Origin: Shewanella sp. c952
GTDB taxonomy: Bacteria; Pseudomonadota; Gammaproteobacteria; Enterobacterales; Shewanellaceae
Reading direction: 5' to 3'
Length of the DNA stretch: 32,296 nucleotides
NCBI RefSeq assembly: GCF_019654975.1
Contig: NZ_BPEW01000046.1
Location: 1-32,296, forward strand
This document shows positions 8,064 through 16,290 of the stretch, in pieces. Each line of letters begins with the position of its first letter. Within the stretch, counting starts at the first letter, position 1. Both the position numbers and the translations under genes were made by a program. The notes under the pieces are model-generated. The model had not been told where the DNA came from. It searched no databases and saw only the letters and a program-made list of their open reading frames with translations.

Positions 8064-9065
8064 TTAGCCGATCGGTGGGTATTTAATTCTTTCTGATAGA
8101 TAAGTAACTGAAATAGCAAAGTAGTTCGACTTATTCCAACGCAGTAATCCGCGGTAGTTATCGTACACTAAGTACTTACGTCCTTTCTCACCATCAGGCA
8201 TAACCATTGAGATCATCATATCATCTCGATTTGGCAGGTCGCTGCCGTCAAATCGCCTTACACCTAATGTTTGCCATTGTGCAAAGCTCTTTTTAACGTC
8301 TAAATCGGCGAGCTTAGCGTCAAAATCATTGGGCGTTTTAACTTGTCGTCCCCAAGTTTCAGATTCTTTCCAACCCGCTTGCTGTAGATAGTAAGCCGCA
8401 GACGCAAAAGCGTCGCTGCTGTTGTTCCAAATATCTTTTTTACCATCACCATCGCCATCTTGAGCATAAGCTAGAAATGAGGTTGGCATAAACTGAGTTT
8501 GCCCCATCGCCCCCGCCCATGAACCTTTCATCTCTTCAAAAGTGAATTGCTGCTCTTCAGCTATTTTTAGCGCTGCGAAAAACTCTTTCTTAAAGAAGGC
8601 TTCACGACGTCCTTCATAAGCTAATGAAGCCGTGACTGATAATACTGGGTAACTGCCCGTTAACTTGCCAAAATTGGACTCTACGCCCCATAAAGCAACA
8701 ATAAAACGCGGCTGCACCCCGTATAATTTACCAATCCTCTCAAGTTCTACTTGATGAGTTTTGAATAGGTTGCGTGCTTTTTCAACTTTCCAATCGGGAA
8801 CAACTCTTGGTAGATAAGTTTCAAGTGTCAGTTGAGTTTCAGGCTGTGCTTTGTCTGAAGCTACAGCCTTTTTGAACATTTTTATTTTGGGAAAGACATC
8901 ATTAATAGTCTGCTCAGCCACACCTTGCTCTGCAGCTTCAATTTTCAGCTGGGAGACATACTCACTAAAACTTCCTTTGCTGGCACTAGCAGTATCACTT
9001 GCCATCGCGTTAAAAGAGAGCAGTAACCCGCAGGTCAAAGTCAAAGCTTGCTTACTCAGTAGCAT
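8064..9065 (-). CDS. Periplasmic lytic murein transglycosylase, MltB family (GH103)
   Basis: This peptidoglycan-cleaving enzyme has 333 residues. The signal peptide (MLLSKQALTLTCGLLLSFNA) ends near AMA-S and has no lipobox, so it is probably soluble in the periplasm. The SLT_2 domain is clear: YGVQPRFIVALWGVESNFG with catalytic Glu129, GAMGQTQFMPTSFLAYA, and the DGDGDGKKDIWN loop characteristic of MltB-type enzymes. The C-terminal part (RRFDGSDLPNRDD, NYRGLLRWNKSNYFAISV) matches the same family. The start is supported by AAGGGA upstream. It follows ycgL by 30 bp, so the two probably share a transcript. Paralogues are common in Shewanella, so I give no symbol. Confidence 0.93.
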   Translation of the reverse strand: MLLSKQALTLTCGLLLSFNAMASDTASASKGSFSEYVSQLKIEAAEQGVAEQTINDVFPKIKMFKKAVASDKAQPETQLTLETYLPRVVPDWKVEKARNLFKTHQVELERIGKLYGVQPRFIVALWGVESNFGKLTGSYPVLSVTASLAYEGRREAFFKKEFFAALKIAEEQQFTFEEMKGSWAGAMGQTQFMPTSFLAYAQDGDGDGKKDIWNNSSDAFASAAYYLQQAGWKESETWGRQVKTPNDFDAKLADLDVKKSFAQWQTLGVRRFDGSDLPNRDDMMISMVMPDGEKGRKYLVYDNYRGLLRWNKSNYFAISVTYLSERIKYPPIG

Positions 9066-9095
9066 AAATATTCCCTTACCCCAAATTAAATACTT

Positions 9096-9377
9096 TTATT
9101 CGGGATTAAAACCAATGTCTTTCTTATGTTGTTCTAACAAATTAACCACAGGTGGCGGTAACTGTAAATAAAATCCTTTATCATTCAATTCAGTTTTTAC
9201 TTTTTTGATATCTGCAAAGCCAAGGTGATCACGTTTATCAATTGGTAGCATCATCACCAATTTTGGCTCACCAAACATTGCCATCAATGCCTCAGGAACT
9301 CGTTCAAATTCATTACGTTTTTCAACAAAAAGATAGCTATCCGCTTTTCTTAAACTTTTATACACAGCACAGATCAT
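9096..9377 (-). CDS. ycgL: YcgL domain-containing protein
   Basis: This small conserved gammaproteobacterial protein has 93 residues and begins MICAVYKSLRKADSYLFVEK. The family signature FYLQLPPPVVNLLEQH is near the C-terminus. An in-frame TTG nine codons upstream (9404) is open but gives a non-family extension. GAG lies six bases before the ATG at 9377. Structural work on the E. coli protein describes a novel alpha/beta fold without a firm function. It is divergent from minC across 159 bp. Confidence 0.93.
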   Translation of the reverse strand: MICAVYKSLRKADSYLFVEKRNEFERVPEALMAMFGEPKLVMMLPIDKRDHLGFADIKKVKTELNDKGFYLQLPPPVVNLLEQHKKDIGFNPE

Positions 9378-9536
9378 ATACGACTCAATTTCCAGACTAT
9401 TCAACTTGCCAGCTTATGCGGCACACTATAACATGGACTGTTAGGAATATACCCGTTCTGCCCGAAAATGCAGGGTTCGGTCGTTATTTAATGGATATCA
9501 GCATTACGCTGAATTTTTCTAGAGAGTCATACAGGA

Positions 9537-10202
9537 ATGCAAACACCCAGCCTAGAATTAAAAGGCTCCTCTTTTACTCTTTCTGTTCTGCATATTAATA
9601 GCCAAGATATGGCTGTTATTGCGACGGAGTTAGACAGTAAACTTGCGATTGCACCTCAGTTTTTTCTTGGTGCGCCTTTAGTGGTTAATTTAAGTGCAAT
9701 TAAAGCCAGTGACTTCGACCTTTTAGGTTTAAAAGAGATTTTAACCAGTCGCCAACTTATTATTGTCGGTATCACCAGTGCATTGCCTGTTATTAACGAT
9801 ATGGCCAAATCAATAGGTTTAGCCATTATTAAATCGGGAAAAGCGGCGACTAGCCAACCTCAAATGCCAAAGACCACTAAAATCGTTAAACAGAACGTAC
9901 GTTCTGGTCAGCAGATTTATGCGAAAAATGGTGATCTTATCGTCATAGGCGCAGTAGGTAATGGCGCCGAAGTTATCGCCGATGGCAGTATCCATGTCTA
10001 TGGTGCATTACGTGGTAAAGCAATGGCTGGCGCCGCAGGTGATAAAAATGCTGTGATTGTGGCACAAAAAATTGAAGCAGAGCTGGTATCGATTGCTGGT
10101 CAATACTGGTTAACTGAACACCTTCAGCAAAACGAAGCCGCGCAGAGTGGTTGTATTCGCCTAGAGGGCGACTCGCTTACGGTTGAATCATTGCCTCTGT
10201 AA
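9537..10202 (+). CDS. minC: Septum site-determining protein MinC
   Basis: This inhibitor of FtsZ polymerisation is brought to the membrane by MinD and confines the division septum to midcell. It has 221 residues. An N-terminal FtsZ-targeting domain (about 1-100) begins LELKGSSFTLSVLHI. A Pro/Lys linker follows, then the C-terminal beta-helix domain (about 118-221) with VRSGQQIYAKNGDLIVIG, GNGAEVIADGSIHVYG and ALRGKAMAGAAGD, which contacts MinD and FtsZ. It is first in minCDE, with 25 bp to minD. The ATG is preceded by AGAGAG and a closer AGGA, neither ideally spaced. Confidence 0.97.
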   Translation: MQTPSLELKGSSFTLSVLHINSQDMAVIATELDSKLAIAPQFFLGAPLVVNLSAIKASDFDLLGLKEILTSRQLIIVGITSALPVINDMAKSIGLAIIKSGKAATSQPQMPKTTKIVKQNVRSGQQIYAKNGDLIVIGAVGNGAEVIADGSIHVYGALRGKAMAGAAGDKNAVIVAQKIEAELVSIAGQYWLTEHLQQNEAAQSGCIRLEGDSLTVESLPL

Positions 10203-10227
10203 GAGCGCAAATAAAAAGGAATAATAA

Positions 10228-11037
10228 ATGGCGCAAATTATTGTTGTCACGTCTGGAAAAGGCGGTGTGGGGAAAACAACCTCAAGTGCAGCTATTGCAA
10301 CAGGCCTCGCATTAAAAGGTCATAAAACCGTAGTGATTGATTTTGATATCGGCCTACGTAATCTCGATTTAATTATGGGTTGTGAACGACGTGTCGTTTA
10401 TGACTTTGTGAATGTCATTAATGGTGAAGCAAACTTAAACCAAGCACTGATTAAAGACAAACGATGCCCTAAGTTATTTGTTCTACCGGCTTCGCAAACT
10501 CGTGATAAAGATGCCTTAACTAAAGAAGGGGTAGGAACGGTACTGGATAACTTGGCAAAGGATTTCGAATATATTATTTGTGATTCGCCTGCGGGTATAG
10601 AAACAGGCGCAATGATGGCGCTCTACTTTGCCGATGTGGCCATTGTGACGACTAACCCAGAAGTTAGCTCGGTTCGAGATTCAGATCGTATTTTAGGTAT
10701 GCTGCAAAGTAAGTCGAAGCGAGCTGAAGAAGGACTTGAGCCTGTTCAAGAGTTTCTATTACTCACCCGTTACTCGCCTGCCCGCGTTACAACAGGCGAA
10801 ATGCTTAGCGTAGAAGATGTAGAAGAGATTTTAGCTATACCGTTGTTAGGTGTGATTCCTGAGTCACAAGCGGTATTAAAAGCATCAAACTCTGGCGTAC
10901 CTGTTATTATTGATAATGAGAGCGACGCGGGTATGGCTTATAGCGATGCTGTCGAGCGCCTACTGGGTGCAGAACTGCCTTTCCGATTTATTACGGAAGA
11001 GAAGAAAGGTTTCTTAAAACGAATTTTTGGTAGCTAA
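10228..11037 (+). CDS. minD: Septum site-determining ATPase MinD
   Basis: This ParA/MinD-type ATPase binds the membrane when bound to ATP, recruits MinC and is released by MinE, driving pole-to-pole oscillation. It has 269 residues, the usual length. The deviant Walker A KGGVGKTT (Lys11 and Lys16) is near the N-terminus, with switch-type motifs VIDFDIGLRNLDLIMG and CDSPAGIETGA after it. The C-terminal amphipathic membrane-targeting helix EEKKGFLKRIFGS is intact. A strong AAGGA lies seven bases before the ATG. minE starts two bases after its stop. Confidence 0.98.
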   Translation: MAQIIVVTSGKGGVGKTTSSAAIATGLALKGHKTVVIDFDIGLRNLDLIMGCERRVVYDFVNVINGEANLNQALIKDKRCPKLFVLPASQTRDKDALTKEGVGTVLDNLAKDFEYIICDSPAGIETGAMMALYFADVAIVTTNPEVSSVRDSDRILGMLQSKSKRAEEGLEPVQEFLLLTRYSPARVTTGEMLSVEDVEEILAIPLLGVIPESQAVLKASNSGVPVIIDNESDAGMAYSDAVERLLGAELPFRFITEEKKGFLKRIFGS

Positions 11038-11039
11038 TT

Positions 11040-11300
11040 ATGTCATTACTTGATTATTTTAAAACGAAGAAGAAACCGAGTACTGCAGCAACAGCCAAAG
11101 AACGTTTGCAGATCATTGTCGCTCACCAACGTGGAGAGAGAGATGCACCTGATTATTTTCCGCAAATGAAGCAGGAGATCATTGAGGTCATCCGTAAGTA
11201 TGTCAAAGTGGGTGCAGACCAAGTATCTGTGCAACTTGATCAGAATGACGACAACCTATCAGTACTTGAGCTTAATGTTACTTTGCCTGAGCAGAGCTAA
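11040..11300 (+). CDS. minE: Cell division topological specificity factor MinE
   Basis: MinE stimulates MinD ATPase and restricts MinC inhibition to the poles. It has 86 residues; E. coli has 88. The N-terminal membrane-binding and anti-MinCD helix region is MSLLDYFKTKKKPSTAATAKERLQ when read in two blocks. The C-terminal dimerisation domain runs from about residue 35 (FPQMKQEIIEVIRKY) to the end. Its two-base spacing from minD implies translational coupling. A strong terminator follows at 11334-11362. Confidence 0.97.
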   Translation: MSLLDYFKTKKKPSTAATAKERLQIIVAHQRGERDAPDYFPQMKQEIIEVIRKYVKVGADQVSVQLDQNDDNLSVLELNVTLPEQS

Positions 11301-11333
11301 CTTTAAGTTACTGGTTAAGTCACTATTCAAGTA

Positions 11334-11362
11334 AAAAACACCCGCTTTTCGCGGGTGTTTTT
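11334..11362. terminator. Bidirectional terminator between minE and rnd
   Basis: A perfect 12-bp stem AAAAACACCCGC / GCGGGTGTTTTT (11334-11345 and 11351-11362) encloses the loop TTTTC. It separates the convergent minE (+) and rnd (-) genes. Confidence 0.9.
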
Positions 11363-11393
11363 AATTCAATCGACCACTAATAACCATTAGCCG

Positions 11394-12503
11394 TTATAGC
11401 TTAAGGTCATTAAGCGCATCACTGACAATGGCTTCACGCCAACCACTGAGTATTAACGGTTTCGCTGTCGTTTTACCATCCCATACCCATTGTAAATATT
11501 CATGGATCAGCTTCTTTGACCCAAGCAGTTCAATCGGTACGCTCTGTGCTTCGGCTTGCTCTGCAATGCACTGTTTGATGCTTTTGAAAGCCGCTTTGTA
11601 GCCTGTTTTCAGCGCTAACACATCCAATGCTTTTGGTAGTTCTTCAAAACTGACATTAGCGATGATTTTGACAAGCTCTCTGCCATGAATACGTTTCTCT
11701 TGCTCGGTAAGTTCCGTGAGTTTATACAGATCATTACTGTTTTTCGGCATCTTTTTCGCGAGTGCAATCAAGGCATGATCTTTGACGACAAATCCAAGCG
11801 CTAAATCTTTTACTAGCGCACGTTTAAGGCGCCAATCAGCTAACGCCTTTAACACTGCTAACTGCCGCGGCAATAACTGGAAAGCATTTTTAACCTTTAG
11901 ATAAGCTGTTTCAGGAACGGGCGCATCAAGACGACCCAGAGTCATCCTCTCACCCTCTTCGTAGACCCAATCTAACCTTCCCTGCGATTGTAGTTTCTCA
12001 ACCAGTTGTGGGTACAGCTCGTACAGGTAGTAGACATCGTTTGCCGCGTAATTTAACTGCGCTTCGCTCAATGGTCGTTTTAGCCAATCGGTACGAGACT
12101 CGCCCTTATCAAGCGTTATATCCAGAGTTTGCTCAACTAACTTTGCATAACCTAGCCCATATCCCATGCCACATAGTCCTGCAGCAATTTGGCTATCAAA
12201 CAGTTTATTGGGTTGGCAAGCTCCATTTTTTGCAAAAACTTCTAAATCTTCACTGCAGGAATGGAGTAACTTAATGATACTGTCATCGGTCAATAAAGCC
12301 CAAAACAGGTCGAGATTGCTCACTGCTAACGGATCGATCAGAGCGAGGGTTTTGCCGTCATAAGCTTGAATAAGCCCTAAACGAGCGTAATAAGTACGAG
12401 TTCTGACAAATTCAGTATCAATCACCAGTAATTTGGCTTCACGGTATTGCGTTACGAGCGCCGCTAAACTGGCATCATCGTCAATATATTGAAACGCTAA
12501 CAA
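11394..12503 (-). CDS. rnd: Ribonuclease D
   Basis: This 3'-5' exoribonuclease takes part in tRNA 3' maturation. It is 369 residues from the TTG at 12503. I chose this start because GGAG (12509-12512) lies six bases before it, while an alternative TTG at 12515 would overlap that site. The DEDDy exonuclease domain shows VIDTEFVRTRTYYARLGLIQ (Asp/Glu pair), HSCSEDLEVF and LNYAANDVYYLYELY. HRDC-type helical domains occupy the C-terminal half (for example LPRQLAVLKALADWRLKRA). It lies downstream of fadD, as in E. coli, but a terminator stands between them. Confidence 0.94.
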   Translation of the reverse strand: MLAFQYIDDDASLAALVTQYREAKLLVIDTEFVRTRTYYARLGLIQAYDGKTLALIDPLAVSNLDLFWALLTDDSIIKLLHSCSEDLEVFAKNGACQPNKLFDSQIAAGLCGMGYGLGYAKLVEQTLDITLDKGESRTDWLKRPLSEAQLNYAANDVYYLYELYPQLVEKLQSQGRLDWVYEEGERMTLGRLDAPVPETAYLKVKNAFQLLPRQLAVLKALADWRLKRALVKDLALGFVVKDHALIALAKKMPKNSNDLYKLTELTEQEKRIHGRELVKIIANVSFEELPKALDVLALKTGYKAAFKSIKQCIAEQAEAQSVPIELLGSKKLIHEYLQWVWDGKTTAKPLILSGWREAIVSDALNDLKL

Positions 12504-12551
12504 AGTCTTCTCCAAAATCCTGAAATAAGCTTAACTCGACCAAATAATGCA

Positions 12552-12573
12552 AAAGCCGGCTTACGCCGGCTTT
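12552..12573 (-). terminator. Terminator of fadD
   Basis: AAAGCCGGC (12552-12560) and GCCGGCTTT (12565-12573) pair around a four-base loop. On the minus strand the stem runs into TTTTGC. It lies 52 bp after the fadD stop and 48 bp before the rnd start. Confidence 0.75.
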
Positions 12574-12624
12574 AGTCTATAAAAAGTGGCAACTACCACT
12601 CTTTCATGAAAGTACTAATCGCAG

Positions 12625-14298
12625 TTAATCGCTCTTAGCTTCATCTCTCAATTCACGACGTAGAATTTTACCTACGTTCGTTTTAGGCAGTTCATCTCTA
12701 AATTCTACCAGCTTAGGGATTTTATATCCCGTCAAATGTTCGCGGCAATGCTTGATAATATCCTCTTTGGTTAAAGATTTATCATTTGCGACCACAAATA
12801 CTTTTACAAGCTCACCTGAAACCTCATGAGGCACACCAACCGCCGCTACTTCGATGACTTTAGGATGCAAGGCAACGACTTCTTCCACTTCGTTAGGGAA
12901 AACGTTAAAGCCAGAAACCAAAATCATGTCTTTCTTACGGTCAACAATAAAGAAGAAACCTTTCTCATCCATATAACCGATGTCACCCGTGGCTAAGTAG
13001 CCAGTTTCATCGATAACATTTGCCGTCTCTTCTGGTCGATTCCAGTAACCGACCATGACCTGTGGTCCTTTAGCAAACAGCTCTCCGGTCTCTCCTTGAG
13101 CAAGCACCTTACCCTCTTCATCTCTGACTTGAATATCAGTGTTAGAAACAGGGAAACCAATAGAGCCATTGTAACCCTCTAGGTTATAAGGACAGCACGT
13201 CACCAGTGGTGATGCTTCGGTGAGACCATACCCCTCTAACAAACGCGTTTTAGTGATCCCTTGCCATTTATCGGCAACTGCACGTTGCACTGCCATACCG
13301 CCACCAATAGACAATTTAAGATCGGTGAAATCGAGCTTAGTAAACTCTTCAGAGTTAACCAGTGCATTAAACAGAGTGTTGACACCCGTTAGTGCTGTGA
13401 AAGGATGTTTATCTAGCTCGCTAATAAAAGCAGGCAGATCTCTTGGGTTAGTAATTAACAGGTTATTCGCACCTTTGTGTATGAACAACAAGCAGTTAAC
13501 TGTTAACGCGAAAATATGATAAAGCGGCAGTGCCGTCACAACGAACTCTTTACCGTTAACCAGTAACGAACCATATGCCGCGTCAGCTTGCAGCAAATTA
13601 CTGACCACGTTGCCGTGACTCAGCATGGCACCTTTCGACACGCCTGTTGTACCGCCGGTATACTGTAAGAAAGCTAAATCATCTTTTTTGACGACGGGTT
13701 TAACATATTGCATACGTCGCCCTTTCGATAACGCTTTTCGCATCGAAATAGCTTGCGGAAGATGGTATTTAGGCACCATCTTCTTAATATACTTTACGAC
13801 AAAATTAACCACGGTACGTTTAGGCGCGCTCAACAGATCGCCTAAGCCGGTTAAAATAACGCTTTCAACAGGGGTCTCTGCAACGACTTTATCTAATGTG
13901 TGAGCAAAATTAGACACTACCACAATTGCTTTGGCACCAGAGTCGGTCAATTGGTGCTTAAGCTCTCTGGGGGTGTATAGCGGATTAACGTTAACGACAA
14001 CCATGCCTGCGCGTAATATGCCAAACAGAGCAATTGGATATTGCAATAAATTTGGCATCATAATGGCAACACGATCGCCTTTACTCAGCTTCAACTCATT
14101 TTGCAAGTATGCAGCAAATGCGCGGCTGCGCTCTTCTAGTTTGCGATAGGTTAACGTTGCACCCATATTCACAAATGCAGGCTGATCAGCATATTTAGAA
14201 ACCGATGTTTCAAATAGATCCACTAACGAAGCATATTGCTCTACATTTATTTCAGAAGGCACATCGTCTGGCAGGTTATTAATCCAAAGTTGATCCAC
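12625..14298 (-). CDS. fadD: Long-chain fatty acid-CoA ligase
   Basis: The enzyme activates long-chain fatty acids to acyl-CoA through an acyl-adenylate, coupling uptake to beta-oxidation at the inner membrane. It has 557 residues; E. coli FadD has 561. The ANL-superfamily motifs are complete: the P-loop YTGGTTGVSKG at 213-223, LLEGYGLTEASPLV, YLATGDIGYMDEKGFFFIVDRKKD and the C-terminal catalytic lysine region ELPKTNVGKILRREL. The start is a GTG (14296-14298) with AGGAG eight bases upstream. Upstream lies a weak PsrA-like dyad (see 14415-14431). Its own terminator separates it from rnd. Confidence 0.96.
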   Translation of the reverse strand: MDQLWINNLPDDVPSEINVEQYASLVDLFETSVSKYADQPAFVNMGATLTYRKLEERSRAFAAYLQNELKLSKGDRVAIMMPNLLQYPIALFGILRAGMVVVNVNPLYTPRELKHQLTDSGAKAIVVVSNFAHTLDKVVAETPVESVILTGLGDLLSAPKRTVVNFVVKYIKKMVPKYHLPQAISMRKALSKGRRMQYVKPVVKKDDLAFLQYTGGTTGVSKGAMLSHGNVVSNLLQADAAYGSLLVNGKEFVVTALPLYHIFALTVNCLLFIHKGANNLLITNPRDLPAFISELDKHPFTALTGVNTLFNALVNSEEFTKLDFTDLKLSIGGGMAVQRAVADKWQGITKTRLLEGYGLTEASPLVTCCPYNLEGYNGSIGFPVSNTDIQVRDEEGKVLAQGETGELFAKGPQVMVGYWNRPEETANVIDETGYLATGDIGYMDEKGFFFIVDRKKDMILVSGFNVFPNEVEEVVALHPKVIEVAAVGVPHEVSGELVKVFVVANDKSLTKEDIIKHCREHLTGYKIPKLVEFRDELPKTNVGKILRRELRDEAKSD

Positions 14299-14414
14299 AA
14301 AAATCTCCTAATATTTCCACCTAAGGGAAACAATACCTCAACGGTCGTTTGCAGCTTGCCAATAAACAAGCTAAACACTGTCAAATCTTTATATTTATAA
14401 GAAACGCCAATAAA

Positions 14415-14431
14415 TCATACAAGCGTTTAAA
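14415..14431. promoter_or_regulatory. Possible fatty-acid regulator (PsrA-type) operator upstream of fadD
   Basis: On the minus strand this reads TTTAAACGCTTGTATGA, an imperfect dyad of the AAAC-spacer-GTTT type that I associate with PsrA sites in front of fatty acid degradation genes. It is 117 bp before the fadD start. The right half is degenerate, so this is only a candidate. Confidence 0.25.
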
Positions 14432-14477
14432 TTTTGATTATCATCACATATATGTAACGAAAAACCTAGCCCCTTTT

Positions 14478-15359
14478 TCAGCCTTTGGCTTTAAGGAATC
14501 TATCAATGGCAAATGAAACCGCTTTCGCACTGCCCATGTGAAGATGATGATCTCCCTCAATTTCCTCGACTTCAAGCTGATTGAACCAACGTTTCGCAGT
14601 TGGAATGGCACTGCTTAGTTGAGAGAATCCTTGGTTACCCAGAATCAACAATGTGTCGACCTCATGTGCTTGCATTAACGCATCAACTTGGGAATAAGCG
14701 AGTCTCAATGGGGAATCTAATTTTAAGCGGGGATCACTGCGCCAGCTTACTCCAGAATCAAGCTTTTTCATATTGCGTTGAGTTAGAATTTCGCACCATG
14801 CCACATCTAACGCAGTAAGTTTATGACGAGCATTGACAGCGACGGAAATGTCCCGATAAACATTGCTGCTTTTAGCCTCAACTTGCAGATAACGTCGGTG
14901 CGATTTAAAGCTGTTGTTAAGACGCTGCCTTACTTTATTCTCTTTTTCATAGAGGGGCGACAACGCTTCGACTAACACTAAGTTTGCTACTTTTTCTGGG
15001 AATGCAGCCGTGTAAGCAGATGCAATAATGCCACCTAAAGAGTGTCCTAATATGGCTGTGGGTTGTTGATGCGCAGGCAGCGCTGTTAACAGCGCATCTA
15101 AATCATAGAGGTAATCAATCCAATGCAGCGGATATTTACCAGGGCGATGCTCTGATAGGCCATGACCAGGCCAGTCGATAGCCATGATTTGATAATCAGT
15201 TAAATAGTGACTCAAAGGGAGAAAACTATTGGCGTTGTCTAACCAACCATGCAACGCCAATATTAATGGTTTGCCCTGCGAACCCCATAACTTTGCAGCT
15301 AATTTGATATGAGGTAATTGAATGACTATTTCATTTTCTTGCTCGCAAGACTTATCCAT
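14478..15359 (-). CDS. Alpha/beta-fold hydrolase, SERHL-like
   Basis: This 293-residue hydrolase has the fold's full motif set. The oxyanion-hole strand ALHGWLDNANSF is followed by the DWPGHGLSEHRPG loop. The nucleophile elbow GHSLGG has Ser107, and a C-terminal catalytic His lies in EGDHHLHMG (about 271-272). The acid is probably the Asp before it or in LILGNQGFSQL. There is no signal peptide, so it is cytoplasmic. The sequence pattern resembles the serine-hydrolase-like (SERHL/MEST-type) esterases. The substrate is unknown. It reads in the same direction as fadD, 179 bp upstream of it, and only 8 bp after the exported methyltransferase, so it is probably co-transcribed with the latter. Confidence 0.9.
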   Translation of the reverse strand: MDKSCEQENEIVIQLPHIKLAAKLWGSQGKPLILALHGWLDNANSFLPLSHYLTDYQIMAIDWPGHGLSEHRPGKYPLHWIDYLYDLDALLTALPAHQQPTAILGHSLGGIIASAYTAAFPEKVANLVLVEALSPLYEKENKVRQRLNNSFKSHRRYLQVEAKSSNVYRDISVAVNARHKLTALDVAWCEILTQRNMKKLDSGVSWRSDPRLKLDSPLRLAYSQVDALMQAHEVDTLLILGNQGFSQLSSAIPTAKRWFNQLEVEEIEGDHHLHMGSAKAVSFAIDRFLKAKG

Positions 15360-15367
15360 ATTGCTTA

Positions 15368-16201
15368 TTATTTTTTGGTGAATTTCAACGTCATTCTATC
15401 GCTTTCACCAATTGCGAGATACTTTTCTTTGTCTTGATCATCAAGCGCTAAACGTGGTGGCAAGGTCCAAACACCCTTAGGGTAATCTTTAGTATCTTTG
15501 GCATTAGCATTAATCTCTGAGCTTTCAACAAAGGTAAAGCCCGCTTTTTCCGCTAGCTTTATCATCTGTGCTTGATCCATATAACCTGTCTTAGCGTCCA
15601 TCCCCGGATTAGCTCGATGCTCAACGATACCAAATGTACCACCAGATTTAAGCACTTTATAAGCCGAATCAAATACAGGCTCTAAATAACCTTTCATTGC
15701 CCAGTTATGTAAGTTTCTAAAAGTCAGTACAACGTCAGCACTATTATCATCGCCCATGGCGTAAAAGCTAGGAGGGTCGAAAGTGACGGTGGAGGCATTA
15801 CCCAATTTAGCTTGATTATCCGCGATCCACTTTTCAAACTTTTTGCCCGCCTTGGCTCGGTAGCCATTGCGCTGCTTTTCATCATCGGGGTTAGCATTAA
15901 AGTTACCACCAATATAGTGGCCCTTCTCTGCAAGGTACGGCGCTAGGATTTCAGCATACCAACCTCCACCAGGCCATAACTCGATAACGGTATCTGAAGG
16001 CGCTACACCGAAAAACTCGATGGTCTCTTTAGGGTGGCGGTAAGTATCACGGGCTGAATTTTTAGTTTGGCGAAAATCACTCGTTACAGCGGTATCTAAC
16101 GCGGCATTTTCGTGAACATGTGCATCTGCAGTAACACTTAGTGTTGATAGGCCAAATGCACCAGTAAGAATAAGGCTGGCGGCTAGGGTATTCATTTTCA
16201 T
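15368..16201 (-). CDS. Exported class I SAM-dependent methyltransferase-like protein (COG4798-like)
   Basis: The protein has 277 residues from the ATG at 16201, which has GGAG seven bases upstream; an upstream extension to 16258 is open but lacks support. The N-terminus MKMNTLAASLILTGAFGLS is a signal peptide ending near TADA. The mature part is a class I methyltransferase: motif I TVIELWPGGGWYAEILAP, then an acidic DDNSADVVLTFRNLHNW (motif II and post-II), and LKSGGTFGIVEHR (motif III). It resembles predicted methyltransferases of the COG4798 type. An exported SAM enzyme is odd, because SAM is cytoplasmic. Either the cleavable leader is not used as such or the protein binds another ligand. 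The alpha/beta hydrolase gene follows by 8 bp. Confidence 0.85.
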   Translation of the reverse strand: MKMNTLAASLILTGAFGLSTLSVTADAHVHENAALDTAVTSDFRQTKNSARDTYRHPKETIEFFGVAPSDTVIELWPGGGWYAEILAPYLAEKGHYIGGNFNANPDDEKQRNGYRAKAGKKFEKWIADNQAKLGNASTVTFDPPSFYAMGDDNSADVVLTFRNLHNWAMKGYLEPVFDSAYKVLKSGGTFGIVEHRANPGMDAKTGYMDQAQMIKLAEKAGFTFVESSEINANAKDTKDYPKGVWTLPPRLALDDQDKEKYLAIGESDRMTLKFTKK

Positions 16202-16290
16202 TAGATATCTCCATATAAAGGCTGGCATCAACCTAACAGTCAATAGGTTAAAATCCAAGCCTAAGAAACAGAGATTTACACTTTGTTATA

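Noticed and set aside
9406..9432. Promoter of minCDE (TTGCCA, 15 bp, TATAAC)
   Set aside because: The spacer is two bases short of the optimum, so I could not defend it as a feature.
16214..16243. Promoter (TTGACT, 18 bp, TTTATA) for the exported methyltransferase
   Set aside because: The start of transcription would fall inside or after the ribosome binding site, leaving a leader of only a few bases.
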